Below, in pieces: positions 32,556 through 40,220 of a stretch of 64,000 nt of DNA. The notes under the pieces were generated by a model. It saw only the letters and a program-made list of their open reading frames with translations, searched no databases and was not told the origin of the DNA. Positions within the stretch are counted from its first letter, which is position 1; each line of letters opens with the position of its first letter. The position numbers were made by a program, and so were the translations under genes. This DNA is from Prosthecobacter algae (GTDB lineage: Bacteria; Verrucomicrobiota; Verrucomicrobiia; Verrucomicrobiales; Verrucomicrobiaceae), in the NCBI RefSeq assembly GCF_039542385.1, contig NZ_BAABIA010000004.1, positions 310,001 through 374,000 of the forward strand, given 5' to 3'.

Positions 32556-33425
32556 TCAGTCCACTTTGCCCAGGCCCGCTTCTGGGTCGGGTTCCAGGAA
32601 TCCGAGTTCCACAAAAAACTCGTCCATGGCCATGAGGGTGGCTTCATACATCTCAAAGGAGAGGTTGAAGTTAAAGAACCCGTGTCCCTGGCCTTCGAAT
32701 TCGATGAGGCGGCAGAAGTTCTTTTTCTTGGAGGACTTTTTCGCGAACTCATAGGTCCCGGCAAAGGGGACCACACGGTCGGCCGTGCCATGCATGATCA
32801 GCATGGGGGGCAGACCGGGGCGGATGGCGCGGATGAGGTTGGCATCCTTGGCCACGCCTGCATCGGGGAAGCGGTCCAGGCCAAAGCCTTTTTTGGAAGT
32901 GTCCAGCACGGGATTGAACAGGGCCAGCGCATTCGGCGCGGGGCTGCTGTCCAGAATGTCCGAAGGATCATCAAAGCCGCTGAGCATCGCGGAGGAGGTG
33001 ATGGCATGGGCACCGCCACTGCCGCCGATGCCGACGATCTTGCCCGGATTGATACCTAGCTCCACTGCATTGAGTCGGATCCAACGCATGGCAGACCGTG
33101 CATCCGCAATCGCTTCCAACGGACCGCCACGATTTCTGTGCGTGATGCGATAGTCAAAGGCCATCGTCATCATGCCGCGCGAGGCGAAGTAAACACAGTG
33201 CGGCGCAAACTGCGCGATCTGGCCATTGTCCCACCCGCTGCTAAAAAAGAAAGCCGCCACCGATTTTGGATAAGGCGGTGTCTTGTCTGCATTCGGTTCC
33301 CAGATGTACACAGGCAGGCTGATGTCGCCGACGGTCTTGTAGATCTCTTCGCGAGCAGATTTGAGGAGTTCCCGATTTCGGTCGAGTGGGAGTGTTCGTT
33401 GATGACCTTCGCCGGGTGATTCCAT
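32556..33425 (-). CDS. Alpha/beta hydrolase, esterase paralogue with altered oxyanion motif
   Basis: About 289 residues from the ATG at 33425; an upstream frame start at 33524 would add 33 residues without a clear signal peptide. It is a relative of the two secreted esterases (YKTVGDISLPVY, AMRWIRLNAVELGINPGKI) and keeps Ser136 in GGSGGAH, the acid loop HGTADRVVPF and His in GQGHGFFN. The HGGGW oxyanion motif is replaced by FSSGW and no export signal is obvious. Either it is cytosolic with a different substrate or its activity is reduced. Confidence 0.8.
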   Translation of the reverse strand: MESPGEGHQRTLPLDRNRELLKSAREEIYKTVGDISLPVYIWEPNADKTPPYPKSVAAFFFSSGWDNGQIAQFAPHCVYFASRGMMTMAFDYRITHRNRGGPLEAIADARSAMRWIRLNAVELGINPGKIVGIGGSGGAHAITSSAMLSGFDDPSDILDSSPAPNALALFNPVLDTSKKGFGLDRFPDAGVAKDANLIRAIRPGLPPMLIMHGTADRVVPFAGTYEFAKKSSKKKNFCRLIEFEGQGHGFFNFNLSFEMYEATLMAMDEFFVELGFLEPDPEAGLGKVD

Positions 33426-33553
33426 GATTGCGTGTGGCAGAAACGTGACTCTTGCAAAAATACTCGATCCGGCAACATCTTTTCCTAGCTTGGAGCCTCC
33501 ATTCAGGATGTATTTGCGTGCCAAGCCTCCCTAAAATCTGCCACACTCCCCCC

Positions 33554-34444
33554 GTGAACACTTTTGTGCGTCTTCTCTGCCTTTTTTTAATCCTGATCTT
33601 CACGGGGCAGGCCGCTGCCCAAGATCCTGCTTTACGCTCCAAACTTGACCGTGCTTACCAGACCTGGCGTGCGGCCATGCTTGCGAAAGATGCACGCGCC
33701 TGGGCGGCATCCATCACCCGTTACCGTCAGGTGGTGACTCGGAATCTCATCGTCAGCCAGCGGCAGTCTTTTCCTGATGCGGTCTTTGCCGTGCCTCTGG
33801 ATCCGCCTGACATTTCAAGCCTTCGCCTGCTGGAGGCAGATGCTGTGGGTGACACGGCGCACACGTTATACTTCGGCAAGGTGGACCTGGGGGGTGAGCC
33901 TGGGCAAATCCCTGAAAGCGTCCTCATGCTGAAGTTCTTCAATGAGAACGGCACCTGGCGTTTTGATAGCAGCAAAGTCCTCAAGCTGCTGGGCCAGGCC
34001 GATCTCATTGCTCAGTTGAAAGGCTCTGGGCCGATGGACTTTCTTAACTACCCGGAGTTCACGCCACCGGGCAAGGCACCTGCCGTTCCAGCTCTCTGTG
34101 AGGTGCCGGAAAATGTGGCGGGCTGCACGCTCCAGTCCTTTGGTTACGAGGCTCGCATGAGAATCAATGGTTTTGATTATCCCATCATGCAGGACCATGC
34201 CGAGAAGCTCTTCGTCATTGGCGGACTCAAAAATGGGGCCAATGATGTCTCACTCATTGTTAAGCCGACCGAGTTGCCCGAAAGCGAGACGCGGCTGCTG
34301 CAGCTCGACTTTTTTGTCCTCACGGGCAAGAGTGGCAAGCCGCCTGTCCGTGTCTTCCATTATGAGACCAAGGACGGGGCCGTCACCAGCCCCCTGAAGC
34401 TGCCCGTGGTCATCACTCCTGATGTCCTCGACAAAGGACGCTGA
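33554..34444 (+). CDS. Exported protein of unknown function
   Basis: About 296 residues. The GTG at 33554 is chosen since it begins a signal peptide (MNTFVRLLCLFLILIFTGQAAAQ). The mature part starts with a helical segment (SKLDRAYQTWRAAMLAKDARAWAASIT) similar in style to SnoaL/DUF-type proteins that follow a signal peptide, then a beta-rich domain (NGFDYPIMQDHAEKLFVIGGLKNGANDVSL). I do not recognise the family. It is divergent from the esterase at 32556. Confidence 0.7.
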   Translation: MNTFVRLLCLFLILIFTGQAAAQDPALRSKLDRAYQTWRAAMLAKDARAWAASITRYRQVVTRNLIVSQRQSFPDAVFAVPLDPPDISSLRLLEADAVGDTAHTLYFGKVDLGGEPGQIPESVLMLKFFNENGTWRFDSSKVLKLLGQADLIAQLKGSGPMDFLNYPEFTPPGKAPAVPALCEVPENVAGCTLQSFGYEARMRINGFDYPIMQDHAEKLFVIGGLKNGANDVSLIVKPTELPESETRLLQLDFFVLTGKSGKPPVRVFHYETKDGAVTSPLKLPVVITPDVLDKGR

Positions 34445-34484
34445 ACTCAGAAGAGCGATAATACCATCATTGGTTAGGTGTCGG

Positions 34485-35906
34485 TCACTTGCCGCGATGC
34501 TTGGCAAAGATGGCGAGCGTGCGGTCGCGCTCCGTGGAGTGATCCACCATCGGCAGCGGATAGCCGGGCGCGATGGCCCGGTTGTCTTTGGGCGGAGCTA
34601 GAAATTTCTCCGGGGACACGCCTTTCAGTTCTGGCACCCAGGTGCGTATGTAAGTGCCTTCCGGGTCATAGCTCTTCGTCTGGGTCCATGGATTCTGAAT
34701 GCGGAAGTAAGGGGCGGCATCCGCGCCTGTTCCCGCGCTCCATTGCCAGCCGCCATTGTTGCTGGCGTTTTCGCCATCCAGAAGGTGCTGCATGAAAAAG
34801 CTCTCCCCCAGCCGCCAGTGACAGTGGAGATCCTTGGTGAGAAACATGGAGACGATCATGCGCACCCGGTTATGCATGAAACCTGTGGCCAGCAGCTCGC
34901 GCATGCCGGCATCCACGATGGGGAATCCCGTCCGCCCCTGGCTCCAGGCCAGGAAGTGCTCATCGGAACCGGGCCAGGGCATGCCACGAAATTCCGGGGC
35001 AAATTCCTCGTCAAACACCGTCGGGTAATGCCAGAGAATGGCCAGGTAAAATTCACGCCAAGCTAGTTCCTTGATGTAGGTTTCAATGGAGGTGCGGGCG
35101 TCCGCTGTCGTGGCCTGGGCGGCCGCACTCTGGCAGCGTGAAAAGAGCTCGCGAATCGAGATGAGCCCAAAGCGCAAATCTTGGCCCAGCCGTGAGGTCG
35201 TGGTGCCTGCCGGAATGTTCCGCTTCTGCGCATAGCTGTGCAGGGTGCGGTTCTCGATGAAGGTCTTCATCCGCTCGCGGGCTGCACGCTCTCCAGGGGC
35301 GGGAAGGTGGGCCGTATTTTCTGGAAGCTGCCAGTGTTCCAGCGTTGGCAGCGGCAGGCTTTTCACCTTCTCGGAGGGGGCGGTCCCCAGGCTGCCGAGT
35401 TTTCCCTGCGTCGCGGTTTTGTCCAGTCCCAGCCAGTTGCGGGAATACGGGGTGTAAACTCGATACTGCCCCCCGCTGCCAGTCAGCACTTCATCGGCCT
35501 CATGCAGCACCCGGTCTTTGTAGCTGTGGCACTCAATGCCGATGCGCCGACACACCTCCTGCACCTTCTTTTCCATCTCACGCCCATAGGGATCGTAGTC
35601 GCGATTAAAATACACGGCCTTGGCCTCCGTCTCCCGGATCAGCTTTTCCAGCTCTTCATCGGCCCGCCCACAGCGCAGGATGAGCCGGCTGCCCAAGGAC
35701 TCCAAGTTCTTGCTCAGGGACTCCAGACAACCGCACAGAAACTGCTGCCGTCCCGGGCCTGTCCAGCCGTGATGGCTCTTCCACTCGCTCAGCACATAGA
35801 CAGGCACCACTTGGACCCCGTCTTTCGCGGCGTGATGGAGTGCGGTGTTGTCCATCAGCCGGAGATCGCGGCGGAACCAATGAATGACGGTGGAATGCTG
35901 AGGCAT
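34485..35906 (-). CDS. phr: Deoxyribodipyrimidine photolyase
   Basis: A 473-residue photolyase that repairs UV-induced cyclobutane pyrimidine dimers using FAD and light. The N-terminal antenna domain starts HWFRRDLRLMDNTAL. The FAD-binding domain has ELAWREFYLAILWHYP, GRTGFPIVDAGMRELLATGFMHNRVRMIVSMFLTKDL and ENASNNGGWQWSAGTGADAAPYFRIQNP, matching class I CPD photolyases. Length is normal. It is 78 bases downstream of the PSD1-type gene on the same strand. Confidence 0.95.
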   Translation of the reverse strand: MPQHSTVIHWFRRDLRLMDNTALHHAAKDGVQVVPVYVLSEWKSHHGWTGPGRQQFLCGCLESLSKNLESLGSRLILRCGRADEELEKLIRETEAKAVYFNRDYDPYGREMEKKVQEVCRRIGIECHSYKDRVLHEADEVLTGSGGQYRVYTPYSRNWLGLDKTATQGKLGSLGTAPSEKVKSLPLPTLEHWQLPENTAHLPAPGERAARERMKTFIENRTLHSYAQKRNIPAGTTTSRLGQDLRFGLISIRELFSRCQSAAAQATTADARTSIETYIKELAWREFYLAILWHYPTVFDEEFAPEFRGMPWPGSDEHFLAWSQGRTGFPIVDAGMRELLATGFMHNRVRMIVSMFLTKDLHCHWRLGESFFMQHLLDGENASNNGGWQWSAGTGADAAPYFRIQNPWTQTKSYDPEGTYIRTWVPELKGVSPEKFLAPPKDNRAIAPGYPLPMVDHSTERDRTLAIFAKHRGK

Positions 35907-35984
35907 GGCGCAGGTTACGCCGGCCCGATGAACCTGGACGAGATCAATTTGGGCAGATGGATGGCTTTCAGCAGAAAAGGTCCT

Positions 35985-38468
35985 TCAGTCCACATAGCGG
36001 AACTCCGCCCCGGCCAGCAGCGATTGGCAATAAAGCGCCAGCAGTGTGGGGGCGTCCACTTCCGGCCTGCCCTCGATGCTGCCTCGCACCGTTTGAAAAA
36101 AGCGCTCCGTCAGCTTCTTCTCCTGCGGGTCGGGCGGGCGGTTGTAGCACAGCACAAAAGCACGCCGCTGCTGCTCTTCCAGGGTCGGTTTTTCCTGCAT
36201 CACCCTGCGCGCCAGCGCGGCAGCACGCTGCTGCACCCATGGCCCGTTCATCAGGTAGAGCGCCTGCATCGGCACGTTGGTCACATCTCGATGTCCGGTC
36301 ACCAGCGTGGGCTCCGCAAAGTCAAAAAGCTCCAGCACATCCGGCAGATGATCGCGCACCACCGGCAGGTAAATGGACCTCCGCACGCTGCCGTCCAGAT
36401 CGGCCGGCAGGGCCTGGTTAAAGCCGATCAGGGAGACGGACTGGCCGGCAAATTCCGTGACCAGCGATCCCGGGCGGCGGCTGAGATCCAGCTCTCCGGA
36501 AACAGCGAGCATGGAGTCACGGATCACCTCGGCATCCAGCCGCCGTTTGTGCGCCCGCCACAGCAGGCGGTTGTCCGGGTCCTTTTCAAAACAGTCCTCC
36601 CGGAAATCCGATGACTGCCGGTAGCTGCGTGACAGGGCGATCTCACGCACCATGGCCTTGAGCGACCAGCCTTGTTGCATCATTTGTTGGGCCAGCGCAT
36701 CCAGCAGCTCAGGGTGTGAGGGCCTTTCGCCACTGTAGCCAAAGTTGTCCGCCGTCCGCACCAGCCCCACGCCAAAAAGATGCCGCCACACGCGGTTGGC
36801 GATGACACGGGAAGTGAGCGGGTGCGCCGGATTCGTCAACCATTGGGCCAGTTCCAGGCGGCCACTGCGGCCGCTCCCTGGGGCCGCTTGCGGCACCTCA
36901 AACACCGCCGGAAATCCGCGCTTCACCGCTTTCACGGGCTGGCCGATTTCTCCGCGATTGAGCAACTGCGCATCCCGGATCTTGGCCGCCTCTTCCACCC
37001 CCATGCACAAAGGCAGGGCGCTCCCATCCTCATCCACGGTCATCAGTTGCCCGTCTATGCCCCCGCGTGACCATAGGATGCGGATGACGTTGCGCAAAAG
37101 CTCGAAGCCCTCGCTGCTGATATCCTTGCCCTCCAGCCGCGCTTTGGCCATGTAGTCGTTCTGCGCTTTTTCCTCGGCATCCAGCTTCGCACGATCCGCC
37201 TTCAGTTGCGCCACTCGGGCTGCTGTGACGGACTTGTTCGGTATCAATTGCCCTGGCAGATCCGGCAGGCGGATCAGGCTGCTGCCGTTGTTGTTTTCCG
37301 AATCAATCCAGGTGCCGTAATGCGTGCGCGTGCTTTGGAAAATGCCCGCCAGCGCATAGTAGTCCTCCATGCTGAAGGGCTCGCTCTTATGATCATGACA
37401 GCGTGCGCAGGCGACTGAACTGGCCGTTACCGCACGGGCCACCGTATCCAGTTGTTCATCCGCCAAATCCGTCGCAAATTGGGCCTTGCTCATCTCATTC
37501 AGCCCCTTCGCACCCATGGCCAGGAAACCGGTGGCAATGAGCAACTGCGCCCGTTCCGCGTCATCCTTGGCTGGCAGCAGATCTCCGGCGATCTGTTCGG
37601 TGATGAACCGGTCATACGGCTTGTCGGCCTGGATGGCATCCACCACATAGTCGCGGTAACGCCACGCATGGGGAAAGACGAGATTCGACTCCCTCCCGTT
37701 GGATTCGGCAAACCGGGCCACATCCAGCCAGTGGCGTGCCCAGCGCTCGGCGAATCGTGGGCTCTTCAGCAGCCCGTCCACGGTGGTGGCCAGCAGGGCC
37801 TCGCGTCCTTCTTCTTGCGCCCAGGCTTTGACAAATGCGTTCGTCTCCCCAGGCGTCGGCGGCAGTCCGGTCAGGTCCAGGTGCAGCCGCCGCAGCAGCA
37901 CGGCCGGGGTCGCATCCGGGGAAGGGGACAGGCCTTCCTTTTCCAGCTTCGCAAGGATGTGGCGGTCCAGCTCCCTTCGTGGCCAGTCCTGGTTTTTCAC
38001 CTCCGGCGACTGGGGTGTCTGCGGCTTTTGGTAGCTCCAGAATTTCCTCCCCGATTCCACATCCACCGGAGGTCTTTCAGCGACTGGGGCCGACGAGATC
38101 CGTGGGTCCGCGGCCCCCTCCCGGATCCAGGTTTCAAAGTCCGCCGCCACCGCCTTGGCCAGTGCCGGGCCTTTGGGCGGCATTGCCAGGTCCGGATCTT
38201 CATGCCGCATCGCCTTCAGCAGCAGGCTCTTGCCCGGCTCTCCCGGCACAATGGCCGGACCCGTATCACCGCCGCTCAGCAGCCCCTGTTTCGTATCCAC
38301 CAGCAGCCCGCCTTTGGCTTTGCCAGATTCAGCCGAGTGGCATTCATAGCAGTGCTTCACCAGCACGGGCCGGATCTTGCTCTCAAAGAAAGCCGTCTCC
38401 GCTGCTGTCGCCCCCAGGGCACTGCACAGGAAGACAGCCGCGCCAGGAATGAACAGGTGGGAATTCAT
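35985..38468 (-). CDS. PSD1-type (PSCyt1-DUF1549-DUF1553) exported cytochrome protein
   Basis: An 827-residue exported protein of the Planctomycete-type cytochrome family. After the signal peptide comes PSCyt1 with the haem motif Cys40-x2-Cys43-His44 (CYECH) and the AMPPKG axial-Met segment. DUF1549 follows (WPRRELDRHILAKLEKEGL, RWARHWLDVARFAESNG) with a second CARCH. The C-terminal DUF1553/PSD1 domain has LTSRVIANRVWRHLFGVGLVRT. These proteins are abundant in Planctomycetes and Verrucomicrobia and associated with sulfated polysaccharide use, but the reaction is unknown. Unusually, no DUF1501 gene follows; the neighbour is a photolyase. Confidence 0.92.
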   Translation of the reverse strand: MNSHLFIPGAAVFLCSALGATAAETAFFESKIRPVLVKHCYECHSAESGKAKGGLLVDTKQGLLSGGDTGPAIVPGEPGKSLLLKAMRHEDPDLAMPPKGPALAKAVAADFETWIREGAADPRISSAPVAERPPVDVESGRKFWSYQKPQTPQSPEVKNQDWPRRELDRHILAKLEKEGLSPSPDATPAVLLRRLHLDLTGLPPTPGETNAFVKAWAQEEGREALLATTVDGLLKSPRFAERWARHWLDVARFAESNGRESNLVFPHAWRYRDYVVDAIQADKPYDRFITEQIAGDLLPAKDDAERAQLLIATGFLAMGAKGLNEMSKAQFATDLADEQLDTVARAVTASSVACARCHDHKSEPFSMEDYYALAGIFQSTRTHYGTWIDSENNNGSSLIRLPDLPGQLIPNKSVTAARVAQLKADRAKLDAEEKAQNDYMAKARLEGKDISSEGFELLRNVIRILWSRGGIDGQLMTVDEDGSALPLCMGVEEAAKIRDAQLLNRGEIGQPVKAVKRGFPAVFEVPQAAPGSGRSGRLELAQWLTNPAHPLTSRVIANRVWRHLFGVGLVRTADNFGYSGERPSHPELLDALAQQMMQQGWSLKAMVREIALSRSYRQSSDFREDCFEKDPDNRLLWRAHKRRLDAEVIRDSMLAVSGELDLSRRPGSLVTEFAGQSVSLIGFNQALPADLDGSVRRSIYLPVVRDHLPDVLELFDFAEPTLVTGHRDVTNVPMQALYLMNGPWVQQRAAALARRVMQEKPTLEEQQRRAFVLCYNRPPDPQEKKLTERFFQTVRGSIEGRPEVDAPTLLALYCQSLLAGAEFRYVD

Positions 38469-38537
38469 GTCGGTATCCTCTCAAAACGCGCCGCCGCCCG
38501 CAAGCTTAGCAAATCCACCCGCTGCCCTGGAACACGG

Positions 38538-39218
38538 TCACTCCTTGGCCAGCCCAAAAAACATCATGTGCTGCCAGGGCAGTTCATCGAATTCCCGCAC
38601 CAGCTTGAAGCCATTGCTCACTAGCTCCTTGTTGATCTGCGCCTTCGTCATCTTGTGCTCGGGCTTGATCGGCACGCTGTCGTCCTCGGCTCGGAATTCC
38701 ACCAGCACCACCACGCCGTCCGGCTTCAGCGCCTTGCGAATGCCTGAGAGCATCTGCTCCGGGTGGGAAAACTCGTGATACACATCCACCAGTAGCACCA
38801 GATCGCATGAAGCCTCCGGCAGCATGGGATCGTGCATTTCGCCGATGATGCTGACGATGTTCGTGATGCCCTTGGCCTCCGCCCTTTTTTTCAGCATCTC
38901 GATCATCTCCGGCTGCACCTCCACGGCATACACCTTGCCGTCCTTCCCCACCGCCTCGGCCATCGGCAGCGTGTGGTAGCCATTGCCGCTGCCCATGTCG
39001 CACACGGCCATGCCGGGCTTCAGTTTCAGTTCCTCACGCATCCGCAGCGTCGCCTCCTCCCGGTCCCGCTTGTGCCGGATCAGCCAGCCCGCGCCCTGCC
39101 AGTGCATCGTTTGGGCGATTATTCGGCCCTGATACTCCGTCAAAGGAGGTGGAGGCGCGGATGTCTGGGCCTGCAGCCCCAGGGCCAGCAGCAGAAATGA
39201 GAGAAAGCGGCAATGCAT
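38538..39218 (-). CDS. Exported class I SAM-dependent methyltransferase-like protein
   Basis: A 226-residue protein with a signal peptide (MHCRFLSFLLLALGLQAQ) followed by a class I methyltransferase fold: VCDMGSGNGYHT is motif I, VYAVEVQPEM motif II and DLVLLVDVYHEFSHPEQ motif IV. SAM is normally cytosolic, so an exported copy is odd, though similar exported methyltransferases occur in this phylum and in Planctomycetes. It lies 69 bases upstream of the PSD1-type gene on the same strand. Confidence 0.85.
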   Translation of the reverse strand: MHCRFLSFLLLALGLQAQTSAPPPPLTEYQGRIIAQTMHWQGAGWLIRHKRDREEATLRMREELKLKPGMAVCDMGSGNGYHTLPMAEAVGKDGKVYAVEVQPEMIEMLKKRAEAKGITNIVSIIGEMHDPMLPEASCDLVLLVDVYHEFSHPEQMLSGIRKALKPDGVVVLVEFRAEDDSVPIKPEHKMTKAQINKELVSNGFKLVREFDELPWQHMMFFGLAKE

Positions 39219-39239
39219 CCCCAGCTAAACGTCTCTCCC

Positions 39240-39375
39240 CCACATTCCCTTCGATCTGAAAAAACAAAACAACCCGTTAAAAATCACGCTTTTACAGAAA
39301 TTATGGAAAAGTAAATTATTTATGCTTGCAATAATTTTAATAATTTGTAGATTGTTAACGAAGCCTAACAAAATT
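39240..39375 (+). promoter_or_regulatory. AT-rich leader upstream of the P-loop protein gene
   Basis: About 135 bases of strongly AT-rich DNA, unlike the surroundings, between two divergent genes. It includes TTGCAATAATTTTAATAAT and a copy of GCCTAACAA (39363-39371) directly before the ATG at 39376. It probably holds a strong promoter. Confidence 0.5.
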
Positions 39376-40116
39376 ATGAAAAAGCTGATCCTCATCCAGA
39401 ACGACTATCCTTCCACTGGCAAGAGCACGCTGGCTCATTGCTGCGCCCGTTATCTGCAGGAATACGGTGCCCCGCACCAGCTCCTCTCCCTCGTGGATGA
39501 TGCGGGCAATGACACCTCGGGTCGCGTCTTCGATGCCAGCACTCTCACGGCTGACAGCCTGCTGGACAAACTGGATGAAAGCCCGGTCACCATCCTGGAG
39601 ATGGCCACCGGCATGGGTGAATTTTTTCAAAAACTTTATCAGAATGAGCAGCTCGATCTCATCCTGCCTGAGGCCAGCGTCAGCCTCTCCGTGGTCATCC
39701 CGGTGACCAGTGAGCACGACAGCTTCGACTCCGTTTTGGAAGCCGCCGAAGTCTATTCCGACAACGCCGAATACACCATCGCCCACCTCATCACCAGCAG
39801 CTACGAAGACGATGACAAGGTCTGGGACACCAGCTACGCCGCCCGCGTCATGGACATGTTTGAGGCCGTCGAGCTCTACATCCCGGAGATCGGCATGCAC
39901 CTGGAGATGGAACTGCGCGCCCACCACGCCAGCCTGGACGATGCCCTCATGGACCCTCAGGCCGACGAACACTTCGGCAAGGACTTCACCAAATGGATGG
40001 GCCGCGTCATGGGCCAGTTGGACAGCGCCCGCCAGTATCTCTTTGGCGAAGCCTTCCGCCCCACCACCGCTCCCAAGCCGGTCAAAAAGACCCGCGCCAA
40101 AGCCCGCGCTCTGTGA
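39376..40116 (+). CDS. P-loop NTPase-like protein (ParA/TraL-like)
   Basis: About 246 residues from the ATG at 39376; the frame opening at 39322 would begin in AT-rich leader. The N terminus is a nucleotide-binding strand and P-loop (ILIQNDYPSTGKSTLAH, GKST at residues 15-18), like CobQ/ParA or conjugative TraL-type ATPases. The rest, with EMATGMGEFF and SVVIPVTSEHDSFDSV, resembles the switch strands of that superfamily. The C terminus is Lys/Arg/Pro rich. No ParB or conjugation genes are nearby, so its job is unknown. A clear terminator follows. Confidence 0.65.
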   Translation: MKKLILIQNDYPSTGKSTLAHCCARYLQEYGAPHQLLSLVDDAGNDTSGRVFDASTLTADSLLDKLDESPVTILEMATGMGEFFQKLYQNEQLDLILPEASVSLSVVIPVTSEHDSFDSVLEAAEVYSDNAEYTIAHLITSSYEDDDKVWDTSYAARVMDMFEAVELYIPEIGMHLEMELRAHHASLDDALMDPQADEHFGKDFTKWMGRVMGQLDSARQYLFGEAFRPTTAPKPVKKTRAKARAL

Positions 40117-40137
40117 TCTGCTTTTCCTCTTGTTGTT

Positions 40138-40174
40138 AAAACTGCGCTGGCGCTTCGGCACCCGCGCAGTTTTT
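40138..40174 (+). terminator. Rho-independent terminator after the P-loop gene
   Basis: AAAACTGCGC and GCGCAGTTTTT pair around a GC-rich loop and end in a T tract, 21 bases after the stop at 40116. Confidence 0.85.
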
Positions 40175-40220
40175 GCGTGGCCCTTGCGCAGCATCGCGGG
40201 CGCAGCCACGTATAGGGAAC

